Positions 43,457 to 52,357 of a DNA stretch of 64,000 bases are shown in pieces. Position 1 is the first letter of the stretch. Each line of letters starts with the position of its first letter. Below the pieces are notes generated by a model that was not told the DNA's origin, did not search any database, and saw only the letters and a list, made by a program, of their open reading frames with translations. The translations under genes were made by a program, and so were the position numbers. The DNA lies in assembly GCA_963836405.1 (NCBI GenBank), contig CAWIJL010000013.1:62001-126000 (forward strand). Direction: 5' to 3'. The stretch comes from CAWIJJ01 sp963836405 (GTDB lineage Bacteria > Acidobacteriota > Terriglobia > Bryobacterales > Bryobacteraceae).

Positions 43457-44629
43457 ATGAGCGATCGCGTATACATCTTCGATACGACGCTGCGCGACGG
43501 CGAGCAGTCGCCGGGCTGCAGCATGACCGTTCCCGAAAAGTTGCGGATGGCCCGCAAGCTTGTCGATGTGGGTGTGGACATACTGGAAGCCGGGTTCCCG
43601 ATCGCCTCGGAAGGGGATTTCGAAGCGGTGGACGCGGTCAGCCGTGAATTCCCGTGGGCCAACGTGGCGGCGCTCGCGCGCTGCTGCACACTCGACGTCG
43701 AACGCGCCGCCAAGGCGCTCACTCACGCGCGGCGCCCGCGCATCCACACCTTTATCGCCACCAGTCCCATTCACCTCAAGTTCAAGCTCAAGAAGTCGCA
43801 GGAGCAGGTGCTCGAAGAAGCTGTGGCGGCGGTGGAGCTGGCGCGGCGGCACGTGGACGACGTGGAGTTTTCCGCCGAAGACGGGGCCCGCACCGAGCCC
43901 GATTTTCTCGAAAAGATCTCGCAGGCCGTGGTGGCGGCGGGCGCGCGCACGGTCAACATTCCCGACACGGTTGGCTATTCGACCCCCAAAGAGTACGGTT
44001 TCCTGATCGGCCGGATTGCTCGGGCTCTCGGCGATTGCGCCATCGTGAGCGTGCACTGCCATGACGACCTGGGGCTGGCGGTGGCAAACTCCCTGGCGGC
44101 GGTCGAAGCCGGGGCGCGCCAGATCGAGTGCACCATCAACGGCATCGGCGAGCGCGCCGGGAACTGCTCGCTCGAGGAAGTGGTGATGATCCTGAAGACG
44201 CGGGCCGATGTCTTCCCGTATCACACCGGGGTTCACACCGAGCACCTGTACTCGGCCAGCGAACTGCTGAGTTCCATCATTACCTTCGGGCCGCAGCCGA
44301 ACAAGGCCATCGTGGGGGCGAACGCCTTCGCGCACGAGGCCGGCATTCACCAGGACGGCTACCTGAAAGAGAAATCGACTTACGAAATCATCGATCCGCG
44401 CACGGTGGGCGTGCCCGAAGGCAAGCTGGTGCTGGGCAAGCACAGCGGCCGGCACGCGCTCAACCAGCGGGCCAAGGAACTGGGCTTCAATCTGACCCGG
44501 GCGGAGTTGGACGATTTGTACCAGCGCTTCACGGCGGTGGCCGATCACCGCAAGAAGGGATTGATGGATCGCGAGATCGCGGCCCTCATCCAGGAGGGCC
44601 AGGGAGCCCTCGGCGTGGCGGCGGATTAA
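43457..44629 (+). CDS. leuA: 2-isopropylmalate synthase, short form
   Basis: 390 residues. DTTLRDGEQSPGCSMTVPEK and NGIGERAGNCSLEEV are the HMGL-like signatures, and VSVHCHDDLGLAVANS is the metal-binding HxHD site. It condenses acetyl-CoA with 2-oxoisovalerate, the first step of leucine synthesis. Typical LeuA is about 510 residues; the C-terminal LeuA dimer domain that binds leucine for feedback control is missing, the frame ending soon after GLMDREIAALIQE. A feedback-insensitive or homologous citramalate/homocitrate-type enzyme cannot be excluded, but the leuBCD neighbours favour leuA. Confidence 0.85.
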   Translation: MSDRVYIFDTTLRDGEQSPGCSMTVPEKLRMARKLVDVGVDILEAGFPIASEGDFEAVDAVSREFPWANVAALARCCTLDVERAAKALTHARRPRIHTFIATSPIHLKFKLKKSQEQVLEEAVAAVELARRHVDDVEFSAEDGARTEPDFLEKISQAVVAAGARTVNIPDTVGYSTPKEYGFLIGRIARALGDCAIVSVHCHDDLGLAVANSLAAVEAGARQIECTINGIGERAGNCSLEEVVMILKTRADVFPYHTGVHTEHLYSASELLSSIITFGPQPNKAIVGANAFAHEAGIHQDGYLKEKSTYEIIDPRTVGVPEGKLVLGKHSGRHALNQRAKELGFNLTRAELDDLYQRFTAVADHRKKGLMDREIAALIQEGQGALGVAAD

Positions 44630-44632
44630 CGC

Positions 44633-45718
44633 ATGAAGCTGAAAGTTCTGGTGCTGCCGGGCGACGGGATCGGCACGGAAGTAACCGGAGAAGCGGTGCG
44701 CGTGCTGCGGCACGTGGCCGCGAAATGGAATCACGAACTGGAACTGACCGAGGGGCTGCTGGGCGGCGTGGCGATCCACAAAACCGGAGAGCCGCTGCCC
44801 GCCGAAACCGCGCGCCTCGCGAGCGAAGCCGACGCTACCCTGATGGGCGCGGTGGGGCTTCCCGAGTTCGATAATGCGCCGCCCGAAAAGCGGCCGGAAA
44901 AAGGATTGCTGGGGATCCGCAAAGCGTTGGGAGTTTATGCCAACCTGCGGCCGGTGCGGGCCTACGCCTCGCAGCTCGATTCGTCCCCTCTCAAGAACCA
45001 CCTGGTGGAAGGCACCGACATGATTATCGTCCGCGAACTGACGGGCGGTATTTACTACGGGACACCGCGCGGCATCACCGAAAACGGCGCGGAAACGCGG
45101 GCGGTCAATACCATGACCTACACGCGCGCGGAAATCGAGCGCGTCTCGCGTATGGCCTTCCACCTGGCGGTATCGCGGCGCCGCAAAGTCACGTCGGTGG
45201 ATAAATCCAACGTGCTCGAAAACTCGCAGCTCTGGCGGCGCGTGGTCACGGAGATCGCGCGCGAATTTCCCAACGTGGAACTGGACCACCTGCTGGTGGA
45301 CAATTGCGCGATGCAACTGGTGTTGAACCCGCGTCGCTTCGACGTGGTGCTGACCGAGAACATGTTCGGCGACATCCTCAGCGACGAAGGGGCGGTGCTG
45401 GCCGGGTCGATCGGAATGCTGCCGTCGGCCTCCATCGGAGACCGCAGGCCTTCGGGCGCGTGGGTGGGGCTGTACGAGCCGGTGCACGGCTCGGCGCCGG
45501 ATATCGCCGGGCAGAACAAGGCCAATCCGCTGGGTGCGATCGGCTCGGTGGCGGCCATGCTCGAATACAGTTTCGGATTAAAGCAGGAGGCCGCGGCAGT
45601 GGACAAGGCCATCGAGGCCGTCCTCGAGAGCGGCAAAGTCACCGCGGATTTACGACCTTCGGGCGCGCCGGCAACCACCGTACAGGTGGGCCAGGCTGTG
45701 TGCGCCGCGATCGGCTGA
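44633..45718 (+). CDS. leuB: 3-isopropylmalate dehydrogenase
   Basis: 361 residues. LPGDGIGTEVTGEAVRVLRH at the start, then the beta-decarboxylating dehydrogenase signatures TGGIYYGTPRG, NMFGDILSDEGAVLAGSIG and YEPVHGSAPDIAGQNKANP. It oxidises and decarboxylates 3-isopropylmalate with NAD+. It starts 3 nt after leuA and ends in a hairpin before leuC. Confidence 0.95.
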   Translation: MKLKVLVLPGDGIGTEVTGEAVRVLRHVAAKWNHELELTEGLLGGVAIHKTGEPLPAETARLASEADATLMGAVGLPEFDNAPPEKRPEKGLLGIRKALGVYANLRPVRAYASQLDSSPLKNHLVEGTDMIIVRELTGGIYYGTPRGITENGAETRAVNTMTYTRAEIERVSRMAFHLAVSRRRKVTSVDKSNVLENSQLWRRVVTEIAREFPNVELDHLLVDNCAMQLVLNPRRFDVVLTENMFGDILSDEGAVLAGSIGMLPSASIGDRRPSGAWVGLYEPVHGSAPDIAGQNKANPLGAIGSVAAMLEYSFGLKQEAAAVDKAIEAVLESGKVTADLRPSGAPATTVQVGQAVCAAIG

Positions 45719-45747
45719 GCGCGCGGCTTACCGGCCGCGCGCTCAGC
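45714..45747 (+). terminator. Strong hairpin between leuB and leuC
   Basis: GCTGAGCGCGCGGC (45714-45727) and GCCGCGCGCTCAGC (45734-45747) form a perfect 14-bp stem with a 6-nt loop, followed by TTTC. It contains the leuB stop codon. It could be an attenuator-type partial terminator or an RNA-stability element separating leuAB from leuCD expression. Confidence 0.6.
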
Positions 45748-45765
45748 TTTCATCAGAGAGATCCT

Positions 45766-47166
45766 ATGGCTCGAACCATCATTGAAAAACTCTGGGATGC
45801 GCACGTCGTACACGAACAGCCGGGTGCGCCGACGCTGTTGTTTATCGACCTCCACCTGGTGCATGAAGTCACTTCGCCCCAGGCGTTCGACGGCCTGCGG
45901 GAACGCGGCCTGAAGGTGCGCCGGCCGGACCTGACCATCGCCACCGCGGACCACAGCATTCCCACCACGGACCGTTCGCTTCCTATCGTGGACGCGATCG
46001 CCGCGAAGCAGCTCGCGCAGCTCGAAACCAATTGCGCCGAATTCGGCATCCGCTGCCTCGGCATTCACAGCGACCGGCAGGGCATCGTGCACGTCATCGG
46101 GCCCGAACTCGGCCTGACGCAGCCCGGCATGACGGTGGTGTGCGGCGACAGCCACACCGCCACGCACGGAGCTTTCGGCGCGCTGGCGTTCGGCATCGGC
46201 ACCAGCGAGGTGGAGCACGTGCTCGCCACGCAGTGCCTGCTGCAGCGCAAGTCGAAAACGTTCGAGGTGCGCGTGGACGGGAAGCTGCGGCCGGGCGTCT
46301 CGGCCAAGGACATCATCCTGGCGCTGATTTCGCAAATCGGCGTCGGCGGCGGCACCGGGAGCGTGTTCGAGTATACCGGCGACGCCATTCGCGCGCTCTC
46401 CATGGAAGAGCGGATGACGGTGTGCAACATGTCGATCGAGGGCGGCGCGCGCGCCGGCCTGATCGCGCCGGACGACACCACGTTCGAGTACCTCGCGGGC
46501 CGGCCGCACGCGCCTCAAGGCGAGGCGTGGGATGCGGCAGTGGCGCGCTGGCGCGAGCTGCCGACCGACGAAGGCGCGGGTTACGACCGCGCCGTCACCA
46601 TCGACGCCGACGCGCTCGAGCCCATGATCACCTACGGCACCAATCCGGGCATGGGCATGCCGATCACCGCGGCGTTGCCCGACCCATCCGCCGTCAGCGA
46701 CCCGATGGAGCGCGACGCCATCGCCAAGGCGCTCAAGTACATGGGTCTCGAAGGCGGCAAGCCGCTGCTCGGCCATCCCATCGACGTGGTCTTCATCGGA
46801 AGCTGCACCAACTCGCGCATCTCCGACCTGCGCACGGCCGCGGCGCTGCTGAAAGGCCGAAAGGTCAATCCGAAGGTGCGGGTGATGGTGGTGCCGGGGT
46901 CGCAGGAAGTCAAGCGGCAGGCCATCGCCGAGGGGCTGCCCGAGGTTTTCCGCGAAGCGGGATGCGAATGGCGCGAGCCCGGCTGCTCCATGTGCATCGC
47001 CATGAACGGCGACCAGCTTGCGCCCGGACAGTACAGCGTTTCCACCAGCAACCGCAACTTCGAGGGCCGGCAGGGCAAAGGCGGCCGCACGTTCCTGGCA
47101 AGCCCGCTCACCGCCGCCGCCAGCGCCGTGACCGGAGTGGTCACCGATGTGAGGACACTGCTATGA
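45766..47166 (+). CDS. leuC: 3-isopropylmalate dehydratase large subunit
   Basis: 466 residues from ATG 45766. Aconitase-family signatures VVCGDSHTATHGAFGALAFG, IGSCTNSRISDLRTAAALLK and EPGCSMCIAMNGDQL, with the three Cys that hold the 4Fe-4S cluster. Isomerises 2- to 3-isopropylmalate with LeuD. It overlaps leuD by 4 nt (ATGA) and follows the hairpin after leuB by 18 nt. Confidence 0.95.
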   Translation: MARTIIEKLWDAHVVHEQPGAPTLLFIDLHLVHEVTSPQAFDGLRERGLKVRRPDLTIATADHSIPTTDRSLPIVDAIAAKQLAQLETNCAEFGIRCLGIHSDRQGIVHVIGPELGLTQPGMTVVCGDSHTATHGAFGALAFGIGTSEVEHVLATQCLLQRKSKTFEVRVDGKLRPGVSAKDIILALISQIGVGGGTGSVFEYTGDAIRALSMEERMTVCNMSIEGGARAGLIAPDDTTFEYLAGRPHAPQGEAWDAAVARWRELPTDEGAGYDRAVTIDADALEPMITYGTNPGMGMPITAALPDPSAVSDPMERDAIAKALKYMGLEGGKPLLGHPIDVVFIGSCTNSRISDLRTAAALLKGRKVNPKVRVMVVPGSQEVKRQAIAEGLPEVFREAGCEWREPGCSMCIAMNGDQLAPGQYSVSTSNRNFEGRQGKGGRTFLASPLTAAASAVTGVVTDVRTLL

Positions 47167-47771
47167 AACCGTTCACCAACTTCGAAAGCCGCATGGTGCC
47201 GCTGCCGGCGAACAACGTCGACACCGACCAGATCATTCCCGCGCGCTTTCTCAAGACCACATCCAAGCAGGGACTGGACAAGCAACTGTTCAACGATTGG
47301 CGCTACGATGCGCAGGGCAATCCCAACCCGGATTTCATTCTGAACCAGCCGCGGGTCCAGGGCGCGCAGGTGCTGCTGGCCGGCGACAACTTCGGCTGCG
47401 GCAGTTCCCGCGAGCATGCGCCGTGGGCGCTGACGCAGTTCGGGTTCCGCGCCGTCATCAGCACCTCGTTCGCGGATATCTTCAAACAGAACTCGCTCAA
47501 GAACTCGCTGCTCCCCATCGTGGTTTCGCCGGACGTGCACGCGGCCCTGTTCGAAGCGGTGGAGAGGGACCCGAACGCCACCGTGAAGATCGACCTCGCC
47601 AACCAGACGCTGACCACGCCGGACGGCACCAACGTCACCTTCCCGGTAGACGCTTTTTCCAAGCACTGCCTGGTGGAAGGCGTGGACGAACTCGGCTACA
47701 TCCTCCAGCAGGAAGACGCGATTGCCGCCTTCGAGGCGCAGCGCGTAGGCTCCGTGGACACCCGCGCGTAG
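47163..47771 (+). CDS. leuD: 3-isopropylmalate dehydratase small subunit
   Basis: 202 residues. FLKTTSKQGLDKQLFNDWRY and the signature LLAGDNFGCGSSREHAPWAL identify LeuD, which completes the substrate pocket of the isomerase. Last gene of the leuABCD operon; its start overlaps leuC. The next gene is a PadR regulator 81 nt further on. Confidence 0.95.
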   Translation: MKPFTNFESRMVPLPANNVDTDQIIPARFLKTTSKQGLDKQLFNDWRYDAQGNPNPDFILNQPRVQGAQVLLAGDNFGCGSSREHAPWALTQFGFRAVISTSFADIFKQNSLKNSLLPIVVSPDVHAALFEAVERDPNATVKIDLANQTLTTPDGTNVTFPVDAFSKHCLVEGVDELGYILQQEDAIAAFEAQRVGSVDTRA

Positions 47772-47822
47772 CGAAAAAAATCGAGTTTCGTAACCTTTGC
47801 CGGCTGCGTTCGTCCAAGCTCT

Positions 47823-47841
47823 CGTGTGGTGATGCCACACG
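47823..47841. promoter_or_regulatory. Perfect hairpin before first PadR gene
   Basis: CGTGTGG (47823-47829) and CCACACG (47835-47841) pair around the loop TGATG, 11 nt before the PadR start at 47853. It could be a leuD terminator without a U run or the PadR operator. Confidence 0.4.
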
Positions 47842-47852
47842 GGGGCGACGGA

Positions 47853-48206
47853 ATGGGCAAAGACAGGCTCGAGCTTCTCCAGGGAACCCTGGACCTGATG
47901 GTGATGCAGACGCTGGCCGGCATGGGCCCGCTGCACGGCTATGGTATCGCGAGGCGGATTGAGCAGGTGAGCGGCGAAGAGGTGCTGCTCAACCAGGGCA
48001 CCATCTATGCCTCCTTGATCCGGCTGCAGCAGCGCGGCTGGATCTCCGCCGAGTGGGGCGTTTCCGACAACAACCGCAAGGCCAAGTTCTACGCCATTAC
48101 CGCGCGCGGCCGCAAGCAACTTGCGCGGGACACCGCGTACTGGCAGCGGCTCTCCGGGCTCATGGGGCGAGTGCTCGCGATGCCCACGGAAGGCGGCGAA
48201 TCATGA
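47853..48206 (+). CDS. PadR-family repressor (module 1)
   Basis: 117 residues from ATG 47853. LLQGTLDLMVMQTLAGMGPL, HGYGIARRIEQVSGEEVLLN and GTIYASLIRLQQRGWISAEW are the PadR winged-helix core, and WGVSDNNRKAKFYAITARGR is typical of the acidobacterial ADOP-linked subgroup. It overlaps the permease start by 4 nt. PadR proteins repress in response to phenolics or drugs; here it likely controls its permease. Confidence 0.9.
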   Translation: MGKDRLELLQGTLDLMVMQTLAGMGPLHGYGIARRIEQVSGEEVLLNQGTIYASLIRLQQRGWISAEWGVSDNNRKAKFYAITARGRKQLARDTAYWQRLSGLMGRVLAMPTEGGES

Positions 48207-50860
48207 TCGACGGCCTGCGGCAGTTTTGGAATCGCGTGCTCGCCGTATTTCGCCGCGAGCCGCTCGACCGCGATCTGGACACCGAGATTGCCTCGCACCT
48301 GGAGGCCGCGACGGAAGAGAATCTTCGCCGCGGCATGACGCCCGAAGAGGCGCGCCGTGCGGCGCTGGTGCGGTTCGGCGGCGTGGCGCAGGCCGCCGAG
48401 CGGCACCGCGAAGCCCGCACCCTGCCGGCCCTCGAGGTGCTGCGCCAGGACCTGCGCTATACGCTGCGCACGCTGCGGCGCGACCGCGCGTTTGCCGGCG
48501 TGGTGATCCTGGTGCTGGCGCTCGGCGTAGGCGCGAACGTGGCAGTGTTCAGCGTGGTGAACACGATCCTGCTGCGTCCGCTTCCTTTTCACCAGCCGGA
48601 TCGACTGGTCTGGTTTGCGGGCAACGGCGGCAAGGGCGGCCTTTCCGACCAGACGTACACGATCGCGGCGTACGAAGAATTCCGCAAGCACAACCGGTCC
48701 TTCGCGGATGTGACCGATTACCAGACCTTTTTCAATTCCATCCAATACAAACTTACCGGACGGGGCGAGCCGCTGCCCATCGTGGGTGTGCAGGTGGCGG
48801 AGAACTTCTTTCCGATGCTGGGGGTCAAGCCCGAGCTGGGACGGCTGTTCATACCGGAGGAATGCCGCCGGGGCGGACGCTCCGCGGCGCTGCTGAGCCA
48901 CCGCTTCTGGGAACGGCAGTTCGGCGGGGACCCGCAAATCGTGGGGCGCACGATCGAAGTCACGGCCTCGCCCGAGGACATCCGCGGCCCGATCACGGTG
49001 ATCGGAGTGTTGCCCGAGTCCTTCGATTTCGGTACCGTCTTCTCGCCCGGCATGCAAGTGGATATCTACGTGCCCGCGTTTCCCGATTTCTGGCGAACCT
49101 GGGGCAACACGGTGGCGGTGGTGGGACGCCTGAAACCGGGCGTATCGCTGGGGCAGGCGCAGGCGGAAGCCGACCTGCTGTTTCCGCAGCTCAAGGCAGC
49201 GAACCGCGACTGGTATTCCGACTACAAGTCCGCGCTTTCGAGTTTGCAGGAGCGCGTGAGCGGCAAGCTGCGCCGGTCGCTGGTCGTGCTCTGGTGCGCG
49301 GTGGGGCTGATCCTGCTGATCGTCTGCATCAACGTCTCGAACCTGATGCTGGCGCGGACCATGTCGCGGGCGAAGGAGTTCGCGCTGCGCACCGCGCTGG
49401 GGGCGGGGCGCGCGCGGCTGGCGCGGCAGATGCTGACCGAAAGCCTGGCGCTATCGGGCGCCGGCGCGCTGTTCGGCCTGCTCTTCGCGTGGGGGGTGAC
49501 CACGTACCTGGCCCGCCAGAGCCAGATGGCGCTGCCGCTGCTCTCCACCGTGCGGGTGGACGGCGCCGCGCTCGGCTGGACGGTCCTGATCGCGATTTCC
49601 GCCGGCGTGATTTTCGGACTTGCTCCGGCCTTCCGGATTTCGGGCGGCAATTTGCAGGACACGCTCAAAGACGGCGGGCAAGGCGTGAGCCAGGGCCGCG
49701 GCCACGAGCGGCTGCGATCGACGCTGGTGGTTTCCGAGATGGCGCTCGCGTGCGTGCTGCTGGTCGGCGCGGGACTGCTGCTGCGCAGCTTCGTGCGGCT
49801 GCTGGACGTGGATCCGGGTTTCGAGCCCGCGCACGCCGCCGCCATCAAAATCGAATTCGACGATGGCGGAAAGCTGGAGAAGCGGGGGCCGGTGCTCCAC
49901 GAAATTCTGGATCGCGTGCGCGCGCTGCCTGGCATCGAAGCGGCCGGCATGACGGACATGCTGCCGCTCGACCGCAACCGGAGCTGGGGATTCGTGGCTA
50001 AAGAGAACGTGAACGATCGCAAACAGCACGGCGCTTTCGTCTACGTGGTTTCGCCCGGGTACCTGGAAACCATGGGGATGCGGCTGCGCGGCGGGCGCGA
50101 TCTTTCCTGGCATGACGGCGCCACCGCCGAGCACGCGATCCTGATCAACGAGGCGGCCGCGCGCCGCGAATGGCCGGGACAGGATCCGGTGGGCAGGACG
50201 GCATACGGAATCGGCCGCGGCGAGGCGCGCGTGGTGGGCGTGGTGGCCGATGTGCGGGAGAGCAGCCTGGAGGACGAGGCCGGCGCGCAGGTGTATATGG
50301 CGATCACGCAGTTTCAGCCCGAGGGCACCGAGCTGGTGGTGCGCACGAAGCTGCCGGTTTCGACCATCGAGCCGGCGGTGATGTCCACGCTGCGCAGCTT
50401 GAATCCCGGGCAGCCGCGCACGCAGTTTCGCGAAATTCAGCAGATTGTGGACCACGCCGTTTCGCCGCGCCGCTTCCTGGTGGTGCTGGTTTCGGCCTTC
50501 GCGGCGTTCGGGCTGATCCTGGCTTCGCTCGGCATCTACGGCGTGATTTCGTACTCGGTCACGCGGCAGTCGCAGGAGATCGGGATCCGCATGGCGCTAG
50601 GCGCGACGGCGTGGCAGGTGCAATGGGCCGTATTCCTGCAAACGCTGCGGCTCTCGCTGGCCGGGCTGGCCATCGGAGGCGTGGCTTCGGCCATCGTGGC
50701 CCGCGCCATCGCTTCGTTATTGTTCGGAACCGAGCCGCGCGATCCGGCGGTGTTCGCGGCCATGATCGCGCTGCTGGGCGCGGTCGCGCTGGTGGCGGGA
50801 CACCTGCCCGCGCGAAGAGCTTCGCGCATCGATCCGATGACCGTGCTGCGCGACGCCTGA
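48203..50860 (+). CDS. ADOP-type permease (MacB/FtsX-like, module 1)
   Basis: 885 residues. A 90-residue N-terminal segment with RDLDTEIASHLEAATEENLR (the ADOP helix) is followed by a transmembrane anchor, a MacB periplasmic domain, FtsX helices, a second periplasmic domain and second FtsX unit (EIGIRMALGATAWQVQ, ARRASRIDPMTVLRD). Such proteins lack an adjacent ATPase and are called orphan permeases; their substrate is unknown. PadR overlaps its start. Confidence 0.9.
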   Translation: MIDGLRQFWNRVLAVFRREPLDRDLDTEIASHLEAATEENLRRGMTPEEARRAALVRFGGVAQAAERHREARTLPALEVLRQDLRYTLRTLRRDRAFAGVVILVLALGVGANVAVFSVVNTILLRPLPFHQPDRLVWFAGNGGKGGLSDQTYTIAAYEEFRKHNRSFADVTDYQTFFNSIQYKLTGRGEPLPIVGVQVAENFFPMLGVKPELGRLFIPEECRRGGRSAALLSHRFWERQFGGDPQIVGRTIEVTASPEDIRGPITVIGVLPESFDFGTVFSPGMQVDIYVPAFPDFWRTWGNTVAVVGRLKPGVSLGQAQAEADLLFPQLKAANRDWYSDYKSALSSLQERVSGKLRRSLVVLWCAVGLILLIVCINVSNLMLARTMSRAKEFALRTALGAGRARLARQMLTESLALSGAGALFGLLFAWGVTTYLARQSQMALPLLSTVRVDGAALGWTVLIAISAGVIFGLAPAFRISGGNLQDTLKDGGQGVSQGRGHERLRSTLVVSEMALACVLLVGAGLLLRSFVRLLDVDPGFEPAHAAAIKIEFDDGGKLEKRGPVLHEILDRVRALPGIEAAGMTDMLPLDRNRSWGFVAKENVNDRKQHGAFVYVVSPGYLETMGMRLRGGRDLSWHDGATAEHAILINEAAARREWPGQDPVGRTAYGIGRGEARVVGVVADVRESSLEDEAGAQVYMAITQFQPEGTELVVRTKLPVSTIEPAVMSTLRSLNPGQPRTQFREIQQIVDHAVSPRRFLVVLVSAFAAFGLILASLGIYGVISYSVTRQSQEIGIRMALGATAWQVQWAVFLQTLRLSLAGLAIGGVASAIVARAIASLLFGTEPRDPAVFAAMIALLGAVALVAGHLPARRASRIDPMTVLRDA

Positions 50861-50874
50861 AAACTACGCCCGCG

Positions 50875-51400
50875 TCACGCCGCGGCGTCCGAGGCGAAGT
50901 TGCAGATCTCGACGCCGCGCGAATCGCCATTGGCGTGTATGAGCCGGATGTGCGTGGAGGTCTTCTCGTAGACCAGCGCGACGTGAGTGGACGAGAGGAA
51001 GATGTATCGTGCCGCCCAAAACCCCGCCGAGCACGCGGCAGACGAAACCGACGCAATCGAAATGTCGCTTGCCGGAGCAGTCCTCGCCCAGGTACATGAA
51101 GTCGGGATTCTCGTTTTCGCCGTGGCTGACGAAGCAGTGGCGGCGCGGAAAGAGGTGGCCTTGAAAGGGGCCGGTTCGCGAGCGGATCAACGTGGGCTGC
51201 GTGTGCAAGGGTGGCGATTGGTATTCGCGCGGACCGCGCCGGCTGCGGGCCCAGGCGGGCTGGGTCAGGCGGGAACCGCCGACTTCGGGCACGGCGTAGC
51301 GTCCGCAGCAGCGAAGACGCCGTCCAGCATCCGCTCCCCGGCGCGAAGCAGCCGTTCTTACTGGTGATCCCCGCAGTACCGAGACTTGGTTCCCGCGACG
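50875..51400 (-). pseudogene. NlpC/P60-like cysteine peptidase remnant, several frameshifts
   Basis: Three minus-strand frames join in order: ERLLRAGERMLDGVFAAA, then RYAVPEVGGSRLTQPAWARS up to DCSGKRHFDCVGFVCRVLGG, then IFLSSTHVALVYEKTSTHIR and LIHANGDSRGVEICNFASDA ending at TGA 50875. DCVGF supplies the catalytic Cys context and STHVALV the His of an NlpC/P60 (C40) hydrolase acting on cell-wall peptides. At least two frameshifts break it; there is also no start codon in the first frame, whose codons follow a stop. It is convergent with ADOP 1. Confidence 0.5.
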
Positions 51401-51402
51401 AA

Positions 51403-51651
51403 CTACAGGGGACGTTCGCTTGGTTGATCGGCTGGCGCCCTCCAGACTCTGCCGAAAAACCGATCCGCCATGCAACCCGCAAAGGCTCCACAGAGGAAGG
51501 ACCCGCCGTCGATCCATAAATTGCCGGTGTTCGTCCAATCTCGAGTTCCGCGCGCCGCCGATGGCCAAACTGCCGTCAAAATGGAGACGCAGGCATACGA
51601 GGACAGGAGAAATACTGCCATCGAGACGAAATAGCGGATCCAGGATCGCAT
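51403..51651 (-). CDS. Small membrane protein, unknown
   Basis: 82 residues from ATG 51651. A membrane segment (YFVSMAVFLLSSYACVSILT) is followed by TRDWTNTGNLWIDGGSFLCG and a second short hydrophobic region. No family recognised. It lies between the NlpC/P60 remnant and the cytidylate-kinase-like gene on the same strand. Confidence 0.5.
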   Translation of the reverse strand: MRSWIRYFVSMAVFLLSSYACVSILTAVWPSAARGTRDWTNTGNLWIDGGSFLCGAFAGCMADRFFGRVWRAPADQPSERPL

Positions 51652-51719
51652 CGTGCCATTATGCCAGTTTCCAAGGAACACTTTCGGCCGCGGGCGGCCA
51701 GTAGAATCCGAGCGATGCG

Positions 51720-52349
51720 CTACGCTCCCTGGCCGGGTTCGCTCGAGAGAGCGGAGACGATCAGCGACGCTGCGGCCTGCTCGCCGAGGCTTGAACTGAC
51801 CAGCAGGTGATAGAGGTGGGGGTCCTTCCAACTGCACTGAAAATTGACGTGAACGTATTCGGAGCGCCGCGCGTCGGTGGCGCGGATGAGTTCCTCGGCG
51901 TCCGCGCCTTCGGCATAGCGGCGGTGAATCCTCGCCACTTTCTCGCTCCAGGGTGCGTACACGAAGGCATGAAAGACGTCGGGCTGCTGCTGGAGCACGC
52001 ATTGGCCGCCGCGGCCCACGATCACGCAGTTGCCGATTTCATGCGCCTCGCGGATGAGGGCGTGGGTCAGGCGGGCCATAGTTTCCGCGTTCAGAAGCTC
52101 GGTGGGAGGGACGAACGCCGCACCTTCAAAGCCGCCGTGCATCAGCGACCTGCGGACCAGGCGATAGAGCCACGGGTCCACACACTCGTCGAACTGGCGG
52201 AGGACTTCCGGGTCGATTTCAACCTTCCTGCCGATTTCGGTGATGAGGCTGCTATCGAGGAGGCGCCAGGCAAGGCGCTCGGCGACGATGCGGGCAATGG
52301 CAGCGCCGCCGCTGCCGAATTCGCGCGCGAGGGTCAGAACTCGAAACAT
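51720..52349 (-). CDS. Cytidylate kinase-like protein
   Basis: 209 residues. LTLAREFGSGGAAIARIVAE is a variant P-loop like that of the cytidylate-kinase-like family, with RLAWRLLDSSLITEIGRKVE and GNCVIVGRGGQCVLQQQPDV after it. It is related to Cmk but shorter and with a diverged nucleotide-binding insert, so it may phosphorylate another small substrate. It is 8 nt downstream of the glycosidase gene and transcribed in the same direction. Confidence 0.75.
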   Translation of the reverse strand: MFRVLTLAREFGSGGAAIARIVAERLAWRLLDSSLITEIGRKVEIDPEVLRQFDECVDPWLYRLVRRSLMHGGFEGAAFVPPTELLNAETMARLTHALIREAHEIGNCVIVGRGGQCVLQQQPDVFHAFVYAPWSEKVARIHRRYAEGADAEELIRATDARRSEYVHVNFQCSWKDPHLYHLLVSSSLGEQAAASLIVSALSSEPGQGA

Positions 52350-52357
52350 GTTTGCAA

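Noticed and set aside
43373..45487. A 704-residue minus-strand frame opposite leuA and leuB
   Set aside because: It is antisense to clear leu genes.
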